Assembly (NCBI GenBank): GCA_019246495.1
Contig: JAFAQI010000374.1
Coordinates: 1 to 5,122 of the forward strand
Reading direction: 5' to 3'
DNA length: 5,122 nucleotides
From: Frankiales bacterium
GTDB lineage: Bacteria > Actinomycetota > Actinomycetes > JAFAQI01
The notes under the pieces are model-generated. The model worked only from the letters and a program-made list of their open reading frames with translations, was not told the origin of the DNA and did not search any database. Position 1 is the stretch's first letter, and the number at the start of each line of letters is the position of its first letter. Positions 1 to 5,122 of the stretch are shown one piece after another. The position numbers and the translations under genes are program-made.

Positions 1-390
1 CCCGCCCGCGTGCAGCTCGGTGTCCGCCTGCGCGTAGCGGCGCATCGCCCGGTCACGGACCTCGGGGTCGGTCGACGCCATCTCCGCCTCGGCGGCTCGC
101 ATCCGGCGTACGACGTCGTCGAGGCCGCGCGCGGAGAGGATCCGGTCGCGCGAGAGCACCTCGAGGTCGCCGGTGCGCGGGTCCTGCGGCAGGTAGCCGA
201 CGGTCGAGGTGCGCTCGACCTGGCCGGCGGCCGCGGTGCCCTCGCCGGCGAGGACGCGGCAGAGCGTGGTCTTGCCGGCGCCGTTACGCCCGACGAGACC
301 GATGCGGTCGCCGGGGCCGACGCGGAAGGTGGCGGCCTCGAGCAGCAGGCGCGCACCGGCGCGCAACTCGAGACCGGTGACGGTCAACAT
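1..390 (-). CDS. ABC-F family ATPase, N-terminal part (gene runs off the left edge)
   Basis: Only the first 130 codons are present. The protein begins MLTVTGLELRAGARLLLE and continues with a Walker A motif GRNGAGKT (residues 34-41) and a Q-loop YLPQD (Q69), followed by the start of the helical part of the first nucleotide-binding domain. There is no transmembrane segment, and this opening is typical of ABC-F proteins, which carry two ATPase domains on one soluble chain and act on the ribosome (translation factors or antibiotic-target protection). From memory it resembles the actinobacterial ABC-F group that includes M. tuberculosis Rv1473, which also lies a few genes from the suf operon. The ATG at 388-390 is supported by an AAGGAG Shine-Dalgarno (plus-strand 400-405) with a 9-base spacer. 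A 199-base gap with a strong palindrome separates it from the upstream secreted-protein gene, so it probably has its own promoter. The linker and second ATPase domain are outside the window, so the subfamily and any resistance role cannot be judged. Confidence 0.9.
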   Translation of the reverse strand, partial: MLTVTGLELRAGARLLLEAATFRVGPGDRIGLVGRNGAGKTTLCRVLAGEGTAAAGQVERTSTVGYLPQDPRTGDLEVLSRDRILSARGLDDVVRRMRAAEAEMASTDPEVRDRAMRRYAQADTELHAGG

Positions 391-505
391 GTGGGAGAGC
401 TCCTTGGTGACTGGCGGCGGACACGGCGACGAGGCCCACCGTCAGCGGTACGACGATGGGCGGCCGGCCACTCAGCTCGCCAAGGTCACAAGGAAACTCT
501 ACCCA
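391..505 (-). promoter_or_regulatory. Upstream region of the ABC-F gene with Shine-Dalgarno; no clear promoter
   Basis: This segment lies between the palindrome and the ABC-F start codon. The only clear signal is AAGGAG (plus-strand 400-405), 9 bases before the ATG. A TAGAGT hexamer on the minus strand (plus 496-501) could be a -10 element, but no matching -35 hexamer is visible at the right distance. A 7-base direct repeat CACAAGG occurs at 487-493 and 504-510 on the plus strand, 17 bases apart, of unknown meaning. A promoter is expected here if the palindrome stops transcription, but I cannot point to one with confidence. Confidence 0.35.
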
Positions 506-574
506 CAAGGTCGAGTGCGACGTTTGTCGTGTATTCCGGCGCCCGGAAACACGTCAAACGTCGCACTCGACTTG
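506..574. repeat. Long imperfect palindrome (31 paired bases, 3-base loop) between two genes; candidate terminator or dispersed repeat
   Basis: The left arm 506-539 and right arm 543-574 pair almost completely. A 17-bp perfect block (510-526 with 555-571) is followed by a T-T mismatch (527/554), 5 bp (528-532 with 549-553), a bulged A (533) and 6 bp (534-539 with 543-548), closed by loop CGC (540-542). Three more pairs (506-508 with 572-574) lie outside a bulged G at 509. It starts 15 bases past the stop codon of the secreted-protein gene and ends 115 bases before the ABC-F start, the right place for a terminator of minus-strand transcription. No T-tract follows it on either strand, so it is not a classical intrinsic terminator, although hairpins without a U-run are often proposed as terminators in actinomycetes. 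Its length and near-perfection also fit a dispersed palindromic element. Confidence 0.75.
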
Positions 575-589
575 CCTTGCGGGGTCAGA

Positions 590-1216
590 TCAGGACGTCG
601 CTCCGACGCCCACCGCGCCGGCGATCCCAGCGGTCGTTACGCCCGCCGCGGTGTTGCACTGGGTGGGCGAGGTGACCTCGAACGCCAGGACGCCGTTCGC
701 GGTGTCGCCGACCGGGAACCACGGGCTGTCGGTGCTGACCGTCACCGGCGTGCCGGTCGGCGAGGTCGGCTGCAGGACCACGCTCGGGACCACGACGCCG
801 CTCAGCGCGACGCCGGCACCGGCCGACTGCGTCGTGTAGGAGATGACCGTGTGGGTGCCGCCGGCCCAGGTGACGATCGCCGTGCCGCTGGTCGTTCCGG
901 CGGCACACGAGTTGCCCGGCACCTGGCCGGTGCCGGTCGACGCCGGCTCCTGGTAGGTCTGGCCGGCGATCGTCTCGATGTTGCCCGCGGAGATGGAACC
1001 GGTCGCCGGGGCGCTGAGGTTGGACTGGCAGTTGCTGAGGGCTCCGGAGAAGCTGTAGCCGAAGCTCGACGACGTACCGGGGCCGTTGGGGGCGAACTTG
1101 GCCGTGCCTTGCAGTGCGCACCCACCGCCGGCTGGGGCTGCCGAGGCGGTCACCGGAAAGGCGACGGCGGCCGTGCACGCCGCGCTGGCGATCGCGATGG
1201 ACAGGGAACGACGCAT
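590..1216 (-). CDS. Small secreted protein of unknown function (208 aa, signal peptide, four cysteines in mature part)
   Basis: I do not recognise a named family. The N-terminus MRRSLSIAIASAACTAAVAF has two arginines, a hydrophobic core and a probable signal peptidase I site after ASA (about residue 26), so the mature protein of about 182 residues should be exported. There is no lipobox, LPXTG motif or C-terminal membrane anchor. The mature part is rich in Gly, Ser, Thr, Ala and Val with alternating beta-like stretches, and has cysteines at 33, 63, 104 and 187, enough for two disulfides. This suggests a compact, disulfide-bonded beta protein. The segment GCALQGTAKFAP (32-43) recalls uncharacterised secreted actinobacterial proteins, from memory only. 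The ATG at 1214-1216 follows GGGAGGT with GGAGG at plus-strand 1226-1230, a 9-base spacer. The gene lies between sufT and an ABC-F gene, but nothing ties it functionally to either. Its leader carries structured elements described separately. Confidence 0.85.
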   Translation of the reverse strand: MRRSLSIAIASAACTAAVAFPVTASAAPAGGGCALQGTAKFAPNGPGTSSSFGYSFSGALSNCQSNLSAPATGSISAGNIETIAGQTYQEPASTGTGQVPGNSCAAGTTSGTAIVTWAGGTHTVISYTTQSAGAGVALSGVVVPSVVLQPTSPTGTPVTVSTDSPWFPVGDTANGVLAFEVTSPTQCNTAAGVTTAGIAGAVGVGATS

Positions 1217-1240
1217 CGAGGGCTACCTCCCACAGAAAAT

Positions 1241-1265
1241 GGGTCACCCGGGGGTTAGGTGACCC
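1241..1265 (-). terminator. Terminator-shaped hairpin in the leader of the secreted-protein gene
   Basis: On the minus strand GGGTCACC (plus 1258-1265) pairs perfectly with GGTGACCC (plus 1241-1248) around a 9-base loop (1249-1257). The 3' arm is followed by ATTTTCTG, a short T-rich tail, so it looks like a weak intrinsic terminator reading leftwards. It lies 60 bases past the sufT stop and 24 bases before the next start codon. Because the Shine-Dalgarno sits just beyond it, leaving no room for a promoter, it must be part of the next gene's leader as well as a possible end point for suf transcripts. It could be an attenuator, a 5'-end stabilising stem, or both. Confidence 0.5.
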
Positions 1266-1276
1266 TGTCGTCGTGG

Positions 1277-1305
1277 ATACAACCGGGCGGCGCCGGGCCG
1301 CGCAA
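1277..1305 (-). promoter_or_regulatory. Weak sigma70-type promoter candidate for the secreted-protein gene
   Basis: Reading leftwards, TTGCGC (plus 1300-1305) and TTGTAT (plus 1277-1282) are separated by exactly 17 bases, the ideal -35/-10 spacing. Each hexamer matches the vegetative consensus at only three of six positions, and the -10 lacks the key A at position 2. If used, transcription would start near 1270, placing the GGGTCACC hairpin at the very 5' end of a leader of about 54 bases. A GC-only 5-bp stem (1287-1291 with 1297-1301) lies within the spacer region. This is a guess from spacing and position, not a firm call. Confidence 0.25.
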
Positions 1306-1324
1306 GGGAGGTAGGACGGGCAGG

Positions 1325-1657
1325 TCAGACGTTGAAACCGAGCGCACGGAGCTGCTCGCGGCCGTCGTCGGTGATCTTGTCGGGGCCCCACGGCGGCATC
1401 CAGACCCAGTTGATCGTCACGCCGTTGGTGAGGCCGTCGAGCGCGCTCGTCGCCTGGTCCTCGATGACGTCGGTCAGCGGGCAGGCCGCCGACGTGAGCG
1501 TCATGTCGATGACGGCGGCGTTGTCGTCGTCGATCGTTACGCCGTAGACGAGGCCGAGGTCGACCACGTTGATGCCGAGCTCCGGGTCGACGACGTCCTT
1601 CATCGCCTCGAGGATGTCCTCGGGCTTCGGAGCCGTCTGCGTGGCTGCCTCGGTCAT
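1325..1657 (-). CDS. sufT: SufT, DUF59/MIP18-family iron-sulfur maturation protein
   Basis: A 110-residue single-domain protein of the DUF59 (MIP18, FeS_assembly_P) family, a normal length for the stand-alone form. The family core DPELGINVVDLGLVY spans residues 24-38, and the conserved cysteine of the TSAACPLTD loop is C59. The C-terminal half carries the family's WMPPWGPDKI segment (86-95). In other bacteria SufT assists maturation or delivery of Fe-S clusters, especially when demand is high; it is not the scaffold. The start ATG overlaps the sufU stop in ATGA (1654-1657), with a purine-rich GAGGGAG just upstream (plus 1662-1668), so its translation is probably coupled to sufU. It is the last recognisable suf gene, corresponding to the Rv1466 position in the M. 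tuberculosis suf cluster. A 108-base gap follows before the next gene. Confidence 0.95.
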   Translation of the reverse strand: MTEAATQTAPKPEDILEAMKDVVDPELGINVVDLGLVYGVTIDDDNAAVIDMTLTSAACPLTDVIEDQATSALDGLTNGVTINWVWMPPWGPDKITDDGREQLRALGFNV

Positions 1658-2133
1658 GCCGCTCCCTCACTCGTCGCGCCGGCTCCAGTGTCACCCGCGG
1701 TGCCGGACGCCTGTGACACCGCGTCCTTCCACGCCATCCAGGCGAGCAGCGCGCACTTCACGCGCGCGGTCAGTCGGGAGACGCCGCGGAACGCGACCGC
1801 GTCCTCCAGCACGTCTTCGTCGGGCTCCAGCTCGCCGCGGGAGTGCATCAAGCGCAGGAACTCGTCATGGATCGACAACGCGTCGTCGACGGTCTTGCCG
1901 ATGAGCAGATCCGTCATGACGCTCGCGGACGCCTGGCTGATCGAGCAGCCTTCGCCGTCGTACGAGACATCCTCGACGGTGCGGCCGGTGAGATGAACGC
2001 GCAGCGTGATCTCGTCGCCGCAGGTCGGGTTGAGATGGCGCACCTCGGCCTCGAACGGCTCGCGCAGGCCGCGGTGGTGCGGGTGCTTGTAGTGATCGAG
2101 GATGATCTCCTGATAGATGGACTCGTCCGTCAC
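1654..2133 (-). CDS. sufU: SufU, zinc-dependent sulfurtransferase partner of SufS
   Basis: A 159-residue IscU-like protein of the SufU type. The zinc ligands known from B. subtilis SufU (C41, D43, C66, C128) have clear counterparts: C38 and D40 in NPTCGDEI, C63 in GEGCSISQAS, and C127 in RVKCALL. The insertion between the second and third cysteine regions (about residues 80-118) distinguishes SufU from scaffold IscU. In this family the protein takes persulfide sulfur from SufS by a zinc-ligand swap and passes it to the SufBCD scaffold. The last 20 residues (about 140-159) are a low-complexity Gly/Ala/Ser/Thr tail. The start is GTG, overlapping the sufS stop in GTGA (2130-2133). The ribosome site is weak (GAGG at plus 2145-2148, 11 bases away), consistent with translational coupling to sufS. 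The adjacent sufS gene encodes its enzyme partner. Confidence 0.97.
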   Translation of the reverse strand: MTDESIYQEIILDHYKHPHHRGLREPFEAEVRHLNPTCGDEITLRVHLTGRTVEDVSYDGEGCSISQASASVMTDLLIGKTVDDALSIHDEFLRLMHSRGELEPDEDVLEDAVAFRGVSRLTARVKCALLAWMAWKDAVSQASGTAGDTGAGATSEGAA

Positions 2134-3350
2134 GTGAAGAACCGCCTCACGTGGTCGAGACCCGTAACAAGGGCGTCGATGTCGGCGGTCGTGCTGTACA
2201 GGTGCACCGAGGCGCGGGTGGTCGCGGGTACGCCGTAACGCAGGCAGGCCGGCCGTGCGCAGTGGTGCCCGACACGAACCGCAATGCCGCGCTCGTCGAG
2301 CAGCTGGCCGACGTCATGCGGATGAATGCCTTGCAGCGCAAAGGAAATCGCGCCGCCGCGCTCGTCGTTGGTGGTCGGCCCGATGATGCGCAAGCCATCG
2401 ACCTGCTGAAGCGCATTCAAGGCGTACGCCGTGAGCTCGTGCTCATGCGCGCGGACGTTGTCCATGCCGAGGTCGGTGAGGTAGTCGACCGCCGCGCCGA
2501 GGCCGACCGCCTGGGCGATCGGCGGCGTCCCGGCTTCGTACTTGTGCGGCAGCGCGGCCCAGGTCGAGCCCGCCATGGTGACCTCGTCGATCATCTCCCC
2601 GCCACCGAGGAACGGCGGCAGTTGCTCGAGGAGGTCCGCGCGACCCCAGAGCACGCCGATGCCGGTCGGCCCGCACATCTTGTGGCCGGTGAACGCGACG
2701 AAGTCGACATCGAGGGCTTGCACGTCGACACCCATGTGCGGCACCGACTGAGAGGCGTCGAGAACGACGTAGGCGCCGACCGAGCGAGCCTTCGCGGCGA
2801 CGACATCGACGGGGTTGACCGTGCCGAGCAGGTTGGACTGATGAACGAAGGCGACGACCTTCGTGCGCTTGGTGACGACGCGGTCGAGGTCAGCGAGGTC
2901 GAGCCGACCGTCGTCGGTGAGGCCGATCCACTTCAGCGTCGCGCCCGTCCGCGTGCACGCAAGCTGCCACGGCACGAGATTGCTGTGGTGCTCCATCTCG
3001 GTGACGACGACCTCGTCACCGGGGCCGAGCGGCAAAACGTAGGACAGCAGGTTGAGGGCCTCGGAGGAGTTCTTCGTGAAGACGATCTCGCGGCGGTCCG
3101 CCGCGTTGACGAACGCGGCGACCTTGTCCCGCGCGCCTTCGTAGAGGGCCGTCGCCTCCTCTGCCAGCGTGTGGATGCCACGGTGGACGTTGGCGTTGTG
3201 CAGCTCGTAGTAGTCGCGGAGCGCATCGAGGACCTGCGTCGGCTTCTGCGAGGTCGCCGCGTTGTCGAGGTAGACCAGCGGCACGCCAGGGCGGACCTCC
3301 CGGTCAAGGATCGGGAAGTCCTTGCGCACGCGGGCGACATCGAGGCTCAC
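2130..3350 (-). CDS. sufS: SufS, PLP-dependent group II cysteine desulfurase
   Basis: A 406-residue class V aminotransferase-fold enzyme, the usual length for SufS. It converts cysteine to alanine and leaves a persulfide on its active-site cysteine. Visible landmarks are the N-terminal YLDNAATSQKP (27-37), the PLP-stacking region TEMEHHSN (117-124, H122), D198 in VVLDASQS, the Schiff-base lysine K224 in FTGHKMCGPTG, and the catalytic cysteine C364 in RVGHHCARPACLRYG. H345 of the GIHPHD motif lines up, by spacing to the active cysteine, with the B. subtilis SufS histidine that takes over a SufU zinc ligand, which fits the sufU gene directly downstream. A second cysteine (C369) sits five residues after C364. 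The GTG start overlaps the sufC stop in GTGA (3347-3350) and follows AGGAG (plus 3359-3363) by 8 bases. The opening MSLDVARVRKDFPIL matches where family members usually begin. Confidence 0.98.
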   Translation of the reverse strand: MSLDVARVRKDFPILDREVRPGVPLVYLDNAATSQKPTQVLDALRDYYELHNANVHRGIHTLAEEATALYEGARDKVAAFVNAADRREIVFTKNSSEALNLLSYVLPLGPGDEVVVTEMEHHSNLVPWQLACTRTGATLKWIGLTDDGRLDLADLDRVVTKRTKVVAFVHQSNLLGTVNPVDVVAAKARSVGAYVVLDASQSVPHMGVDVQALDVDFVAFTGHKMCGPTGIGVLWGRADLLEQLPPFLGGGEMIDEVTMAGSTWAALPHKYEAGTPPIAQAVGLGAAVDYLTDLGMDNVRAHEHELTAYALNALQQVDGLRIIGPTTNDERGGAISFALQGIHPHDVGQLLDERGIAVRVGHHCARPACLRYGVPATTRASVHLYSTTADIDALVTGLDHVRRFFT

Positions 3351-4156
3351 GAAGCCGGCTCCTGCTCAGCTTCCGGGGCGGCGTCGGCGGCGGCGGGGCC
3401 GGCGCCCTTGACCCACTGGTCATAGCCCTCCGCCTCGAGCCGGTCGGCGAGCTCGGGGCCACCTTCTTCGACGATGCGGCCGTTGACGAAGACGTGGACG
3501 TAGTCGGGCTTGATGTAGCGCAGGATGCGCGTGTAGTGCGTGATCAGCAGCGTCCCGGTCGTGCCGCTCTCGCGGACGCGGTTGACGCCCGCCGAGACGA
3601 CGCGAAGCGCATCGACGTCGAGGCCTGAGTCGGTCTCGTCGAGGATCGCGACCTTGGGCTTGAGCAGCTCGAGCTGGAGGACCTCGAACCGCTTCTTCTC
3701 ACCGCCGGAGAAGCCCTCGTTGACCGAGCGCTCCTTGAACGAGGGGTCGATCGCAAGCTGCTCGAACGCCGCCGCGAGATCCTTGACCCACGTGCGGAGC
3801 TTCGGCGCCTCGCCTTGCACGGCGGTGACCGCCGTACGCAGGAAGTTCGAGACGCTGACACCCGGAACCTCGACGGGATACTGCATCGCCAGGAAGAGGC
3901 CGGCCCGCGCCCGCTCGTCGACACTCATGGTGAGCACGTCCGCGCCGTCGAGGGTGACCGAGCCGGCGGTGACGTGGTAGCGCGGGTGACCGGCAACGGA
4001 GTAGGCGAGAGTCGACTTGCCGGAGCCGTTCGGGCCCATGATCGCGTGCGTCTCGCCCTGCTTCACGGTGAGGTCGACGCCGCGCAAGATCTCGCGCGCG
4101 CCGTCCGCTCCACCGTCGACGCTGACGTGGAGGTCCTTGATCTCGAGCGTCGCCAT
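3347..4156 (-). CDS. sufC: SufC, ATPase of the SufBCD Fe-S scaffold complex
   Basis: A 269-residue soluble ABC-type ATPase. Motifs in order: Walker A GPNGSGKST (41-49), Q-loop Q92 in the SufC-typical FLAMQYPVEVPGVSV stretch (88-102), ABC signature FSGGEKKR (149-156), Walker B with the catalytic glutamate in ILDETDSGLD (171-180, E174), and the switch histidine H207 in ITHYTR. It has no membrane domain; in the SUF system it binds SufB and SufD and uses ATP to remodel the scaffold during cluster assembly. Residues about 251-269 form an Ala/Glu/Pro-rich tail, making it somewhat longer than E. coli SufC (248). This is the one gene in the operon that does not overlap its upstream neighbour: 5 bases separate it from the ferredoxin stop. 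An AAGGAG site (plus 4168-4173) lies 11 bases before the ATG and may let it be translated independently. Confidence 0.98.
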   Translation of the reverse strand: MATLEIKDLHVSVDGGADGAREILRGVDLTVKQGETHAIMGPNGSGKSTLAYSVAGHPRYHVTAGSVTLDGADVLTMSVDERARAGLFLAMQYPVEVPGVSVSNFLRTAVTAVQGEAPKLRTWVKDLAAAFEQLAIDPSFKERSVNEGFSGGEKKRFEVLQLELLKPKVAILDETDSGLDVDALRVVSAGVNRVRESGTTGTLLITHYTRILRYIKPDYVHVFVNGRIVEEGGPELADRLEAEGYDQWVKGAGPAAADAAPEAEQEPAS

Positions 4157-4161
4157 GCTGT

Positions 4162-4479
4162 CTAGAACTCCTTCAGGGCGACGAATATGTCGTCACCGTC
4201 GATCTTCACGGGGTAGGTGGGAACCGGCTGGTTGGCCGGCAGGCCGGTCGGGCGGCCGGTGCGCAGGTCGAAGCGCGACCCGTGCAGCCAGCATTCGATG
4301 GTGCCGTTGTCGACCTCACCGTCGGACAGCGCGACGTCGGCGTGCGAGCAGATGTCGGAGATGGCGAACACCTGGCCCTCGCTCTTGACGACGCAGACGG
4401 GTACGCCGTCGATCTCGAGAGCGATGGCCGACTCGTCGGTCAGGTCCGCGGCCGCGCAGGCACGCACGTAGTCGCTCAT
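4162..4479 (-). CDS. Rieske-type [2Fe-2S] ferredoxin encoded inside the suf operon
   Basis: A 105-residue protein with a complete Rieske cluster site: C44 and H46 in the first box (CSHADVALSDG) and C63 and H66 in the second (CWLHGSRFD). Two cysteines and two histidines are the expected ligands for a Rieske [2Fe-2S] cluster. Length and layout match the small ferredoxins that serve non-haem iron oxygenases, and there is no signal peptide or membrane anchor, so it should be cytoplasmic. It lies between sufD and sufC, with its ATG overlapping the sufD stop in ATGA (4476-4479). No oxygenase gene is present in the window. The position suggests an electron-transfer role in Fe-S cluster assembly, or a client made alongside the machinery, but this is inference. 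It corresponds to the Rieske gene seen at this place in the suf clusters of Streptomyces and relatives (from memory). Confidence 0.93.
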   Translation of the reverse strand: MSDYVRACAAADLTDESAIALEIDGVPVCVVKSEGQVFAISDICSHADVALSDGEVDNGTIECWLHGSRFDLRTGRPTGLPANQPVPTYPVKIDGDDIFVALKEF

Positions 4480-5122
4480 GCGGGCAGCTTTCCGGAGCGG
4501 GCCAGCTCGTCGTCGACCGCGGCCATCAGCCGCTGCTCGATGTCGGGCAGCCCGATCCGCTCGATGATGTCGGCGAAGAAACCGCGTACGACGAGTCGGC
4601 GCGCGGTGCCTTCGTCGATGCCGCGAGCCATCAGATAGAACAGCTGCTCGTCGTCGAAGCGGCCGGTTGCGCTTGCGTGACCCGCGCCGACGACCTCGCC
4701 GGTCTCGATCTCGAGGTTGGGCACCGAGTCGGCGCGAGCGCCCTCAGTGAGCAGCAGGTTGCGGTTGAGTTCGTAGGTGTCCGTGCCGACGGCGTCCGCG
4801 CGGATGACGACGTCGCCGATCCACACCGTGTGCGCCCGCTCGCCTTGCAGCGCGCCCTTGTAGGTCACCCGGCTCTTGCAGTGCGGCTGGTCGTGGTCGA
4901 CGAGCAGTCGGTGTTCGAGGTGCTGGCCGCCGTCGGCGTAGAACAGGCCGAGCAGCTCGACGTCACCCCCGGGGCCGGCGAAATGCACGCGCGGGTTGAT
5001 GCGGACAAGGTCGCCGCCGAACGTGACGACGACGGACTTGTAAGTCGCGTCCCGGCCGACACAGGCAACGTGATGCGCGAGATGAACGGTGTCGTCGTCC
5101 CAGTCATGGACGCTGACGAACG
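4476..5122 (-). CDS. sufD: SufD, Fe-S scaffold subunit, C-terminal part (gene runs off the right edge)
   Basis: The open frame continues without a stop to the right edge, so the true start lies outside. The 214 visible residues are about the C-terminal half of a SufD. They form the right-handed beta-helix core, starting FVSVHDWDDDTVHLAHHVAC and including GRDATYKSVVVTFGGDLVRI, HCKSRVTYKGALQG and NRNLLLTEGARADSVPNLEI. The C-terminal helical domain follows with GHASATGRFDDEQLFYLMARGI. The histidine of GHASATGR occupies the position of the conserved SufD histidine (H360 in E. coli) at the SufB-SufD interface, where clusters are thought to form; the residue just before it is Gly rather than the Ser of the E. 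coli CSHG motif. SufD pairs with SufB and SufC as the assembly scaffold. SufD, not SufB, is indicated by the GHASATGR motif (SufB has an EHEA-type motif) and by the absence of SufB's C-terminal cysteine. sufB should lie immediately upstream (right). Confidence 0.95.
   Translation of the reverse strand, partial: FVSVHDWDDDTVHLAHHVACVGRDATYKSVVVTFGGDLVRINPRVHFAGPGGDVELLGLFYADGGQHLEHRLLVDHDQPHCKSRVTYKGALQGERAHTVWIGDVVIRADAVGTDTYELNRNLLLTEGARADSVPNLEIETGEVVGAGHASATGRFDDEQLFYLMARGIDEGTARRLVVRGFFADIIERIGLPDIEQRLMAAVDDELARSGKLPA

Noticed and set aside
284..508. A 74-codon minus-strand frame starting at GTG just after the palindrome, considered as a leader peptide for the ABC-F gene (some resistance ABC-F genes have regulatory leaders)
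   Set aside because: It overlaps more than 100 bases of the ABC-F coding region, ends in Arg-rich shadow sequence, and has no clear ribosome site or attenuator-like stems.
209..1258. A 349-codon plus-strand frame across the ABC-F start, the palindrome and the secreted-protein gene
   Set aside because: It runs antisense through two supported genes and the hairpin, with a composition typical of GC-driven spurious frames.
1287..1301. GC-only 5-bp stem with a 5-base loop after sufT, considered as the suf operon terminator
   Set aside because: Short, without a T-tract, and expected by chance in such GC-rich sequence; the hairpin at 1241-1265 is a better candidate.
585..1694. A 369-codon minus-strand frame across sufT and the secreted-protein gene
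   Set aside because: Arg/His-rich low-complexity translation, out of frame with two well-supported genes that both have Shine-Dalgarno sequences and, respectively, family motifs and a signal peptide.
2151..3425. A 424-codon open frame on the plus strand, opposite sufS
   Set aside because: It is a high-GC shadow of sufS: arginine-, valine- and aspartate-rich, with no motif, while the opposite strand has a complete, motif-bearing SufS.
4476..4988. GTG at 4986-4988 as the start of a 170-residue SufD
   Set aside because: The same frame stays open to the right edge and the extra 44 residues continue the conserved SufD beta-helix, so the gene is cut by the window and this is an internal valine.

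Overview
The window is high-GC DNA, and every convincing gene lies on the minus strand. It suggests an actinomycete (Actinomycetota). The reasons are the strong GC bias, the GTG starts, the run of 4-base stop/start overlaps, and the gene order sufD - Rieske ferredoxin - sufC - sufS - sufU - sufT, which is the usual actinobacterial SUF arrangement. The species cannot be fixed from the sequence.

Right to left, in the direction of transcription: the C-terminal part of sufD (running off the right edge at 5122), a small Rieske [2Fe-2S] ferredoxin, the ATPase sufC, the cysteine desulfurase sufS, the zinc-dependent sulfur acceptor sufU and the DUF59/MIP18 protein sufT. Neighbours overlap by 4 bases (ATGA or GTGA), except for a 5-base gap before sufC. 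This block (1325-5122) is one tightly coupled operon. SufS takes sulfur from cysteine, SufU carries it to the SufBCD scaffold, SufC drives the scaffold with ATP, and SufT helps with maturation or delivery. The Rieske protein is a plausible redox partner. sufB and any sufR regulator should lie to the right of the window.

Downstream of sufT is a 108-base gap (1217-1324). It holds a weak promoter candidate, a terminator-shaped hairpin and a perfect 9-base complement to the next gene's Shine-Dalgarno sequence. That gene (590-1216) encodes a small secreted protein of unknown function with a clear signal peptide and four cysteines in the mature part. A 199-base gap follows (391-589). It carries a striking 31-bp imperfect inverted repeat (506-574), probably a terminator or a dispersed palindromic element. 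The left edge (1-390) holds the start of an ABC-F ATPase gene.

The genes themselves are well-known families. I found no phage, CRISPR, insertion-sequence or RNA genes, and no new multi-gene system. The parts that deserve a second look are the two structured intergenic regions and the orphan secreted protein.
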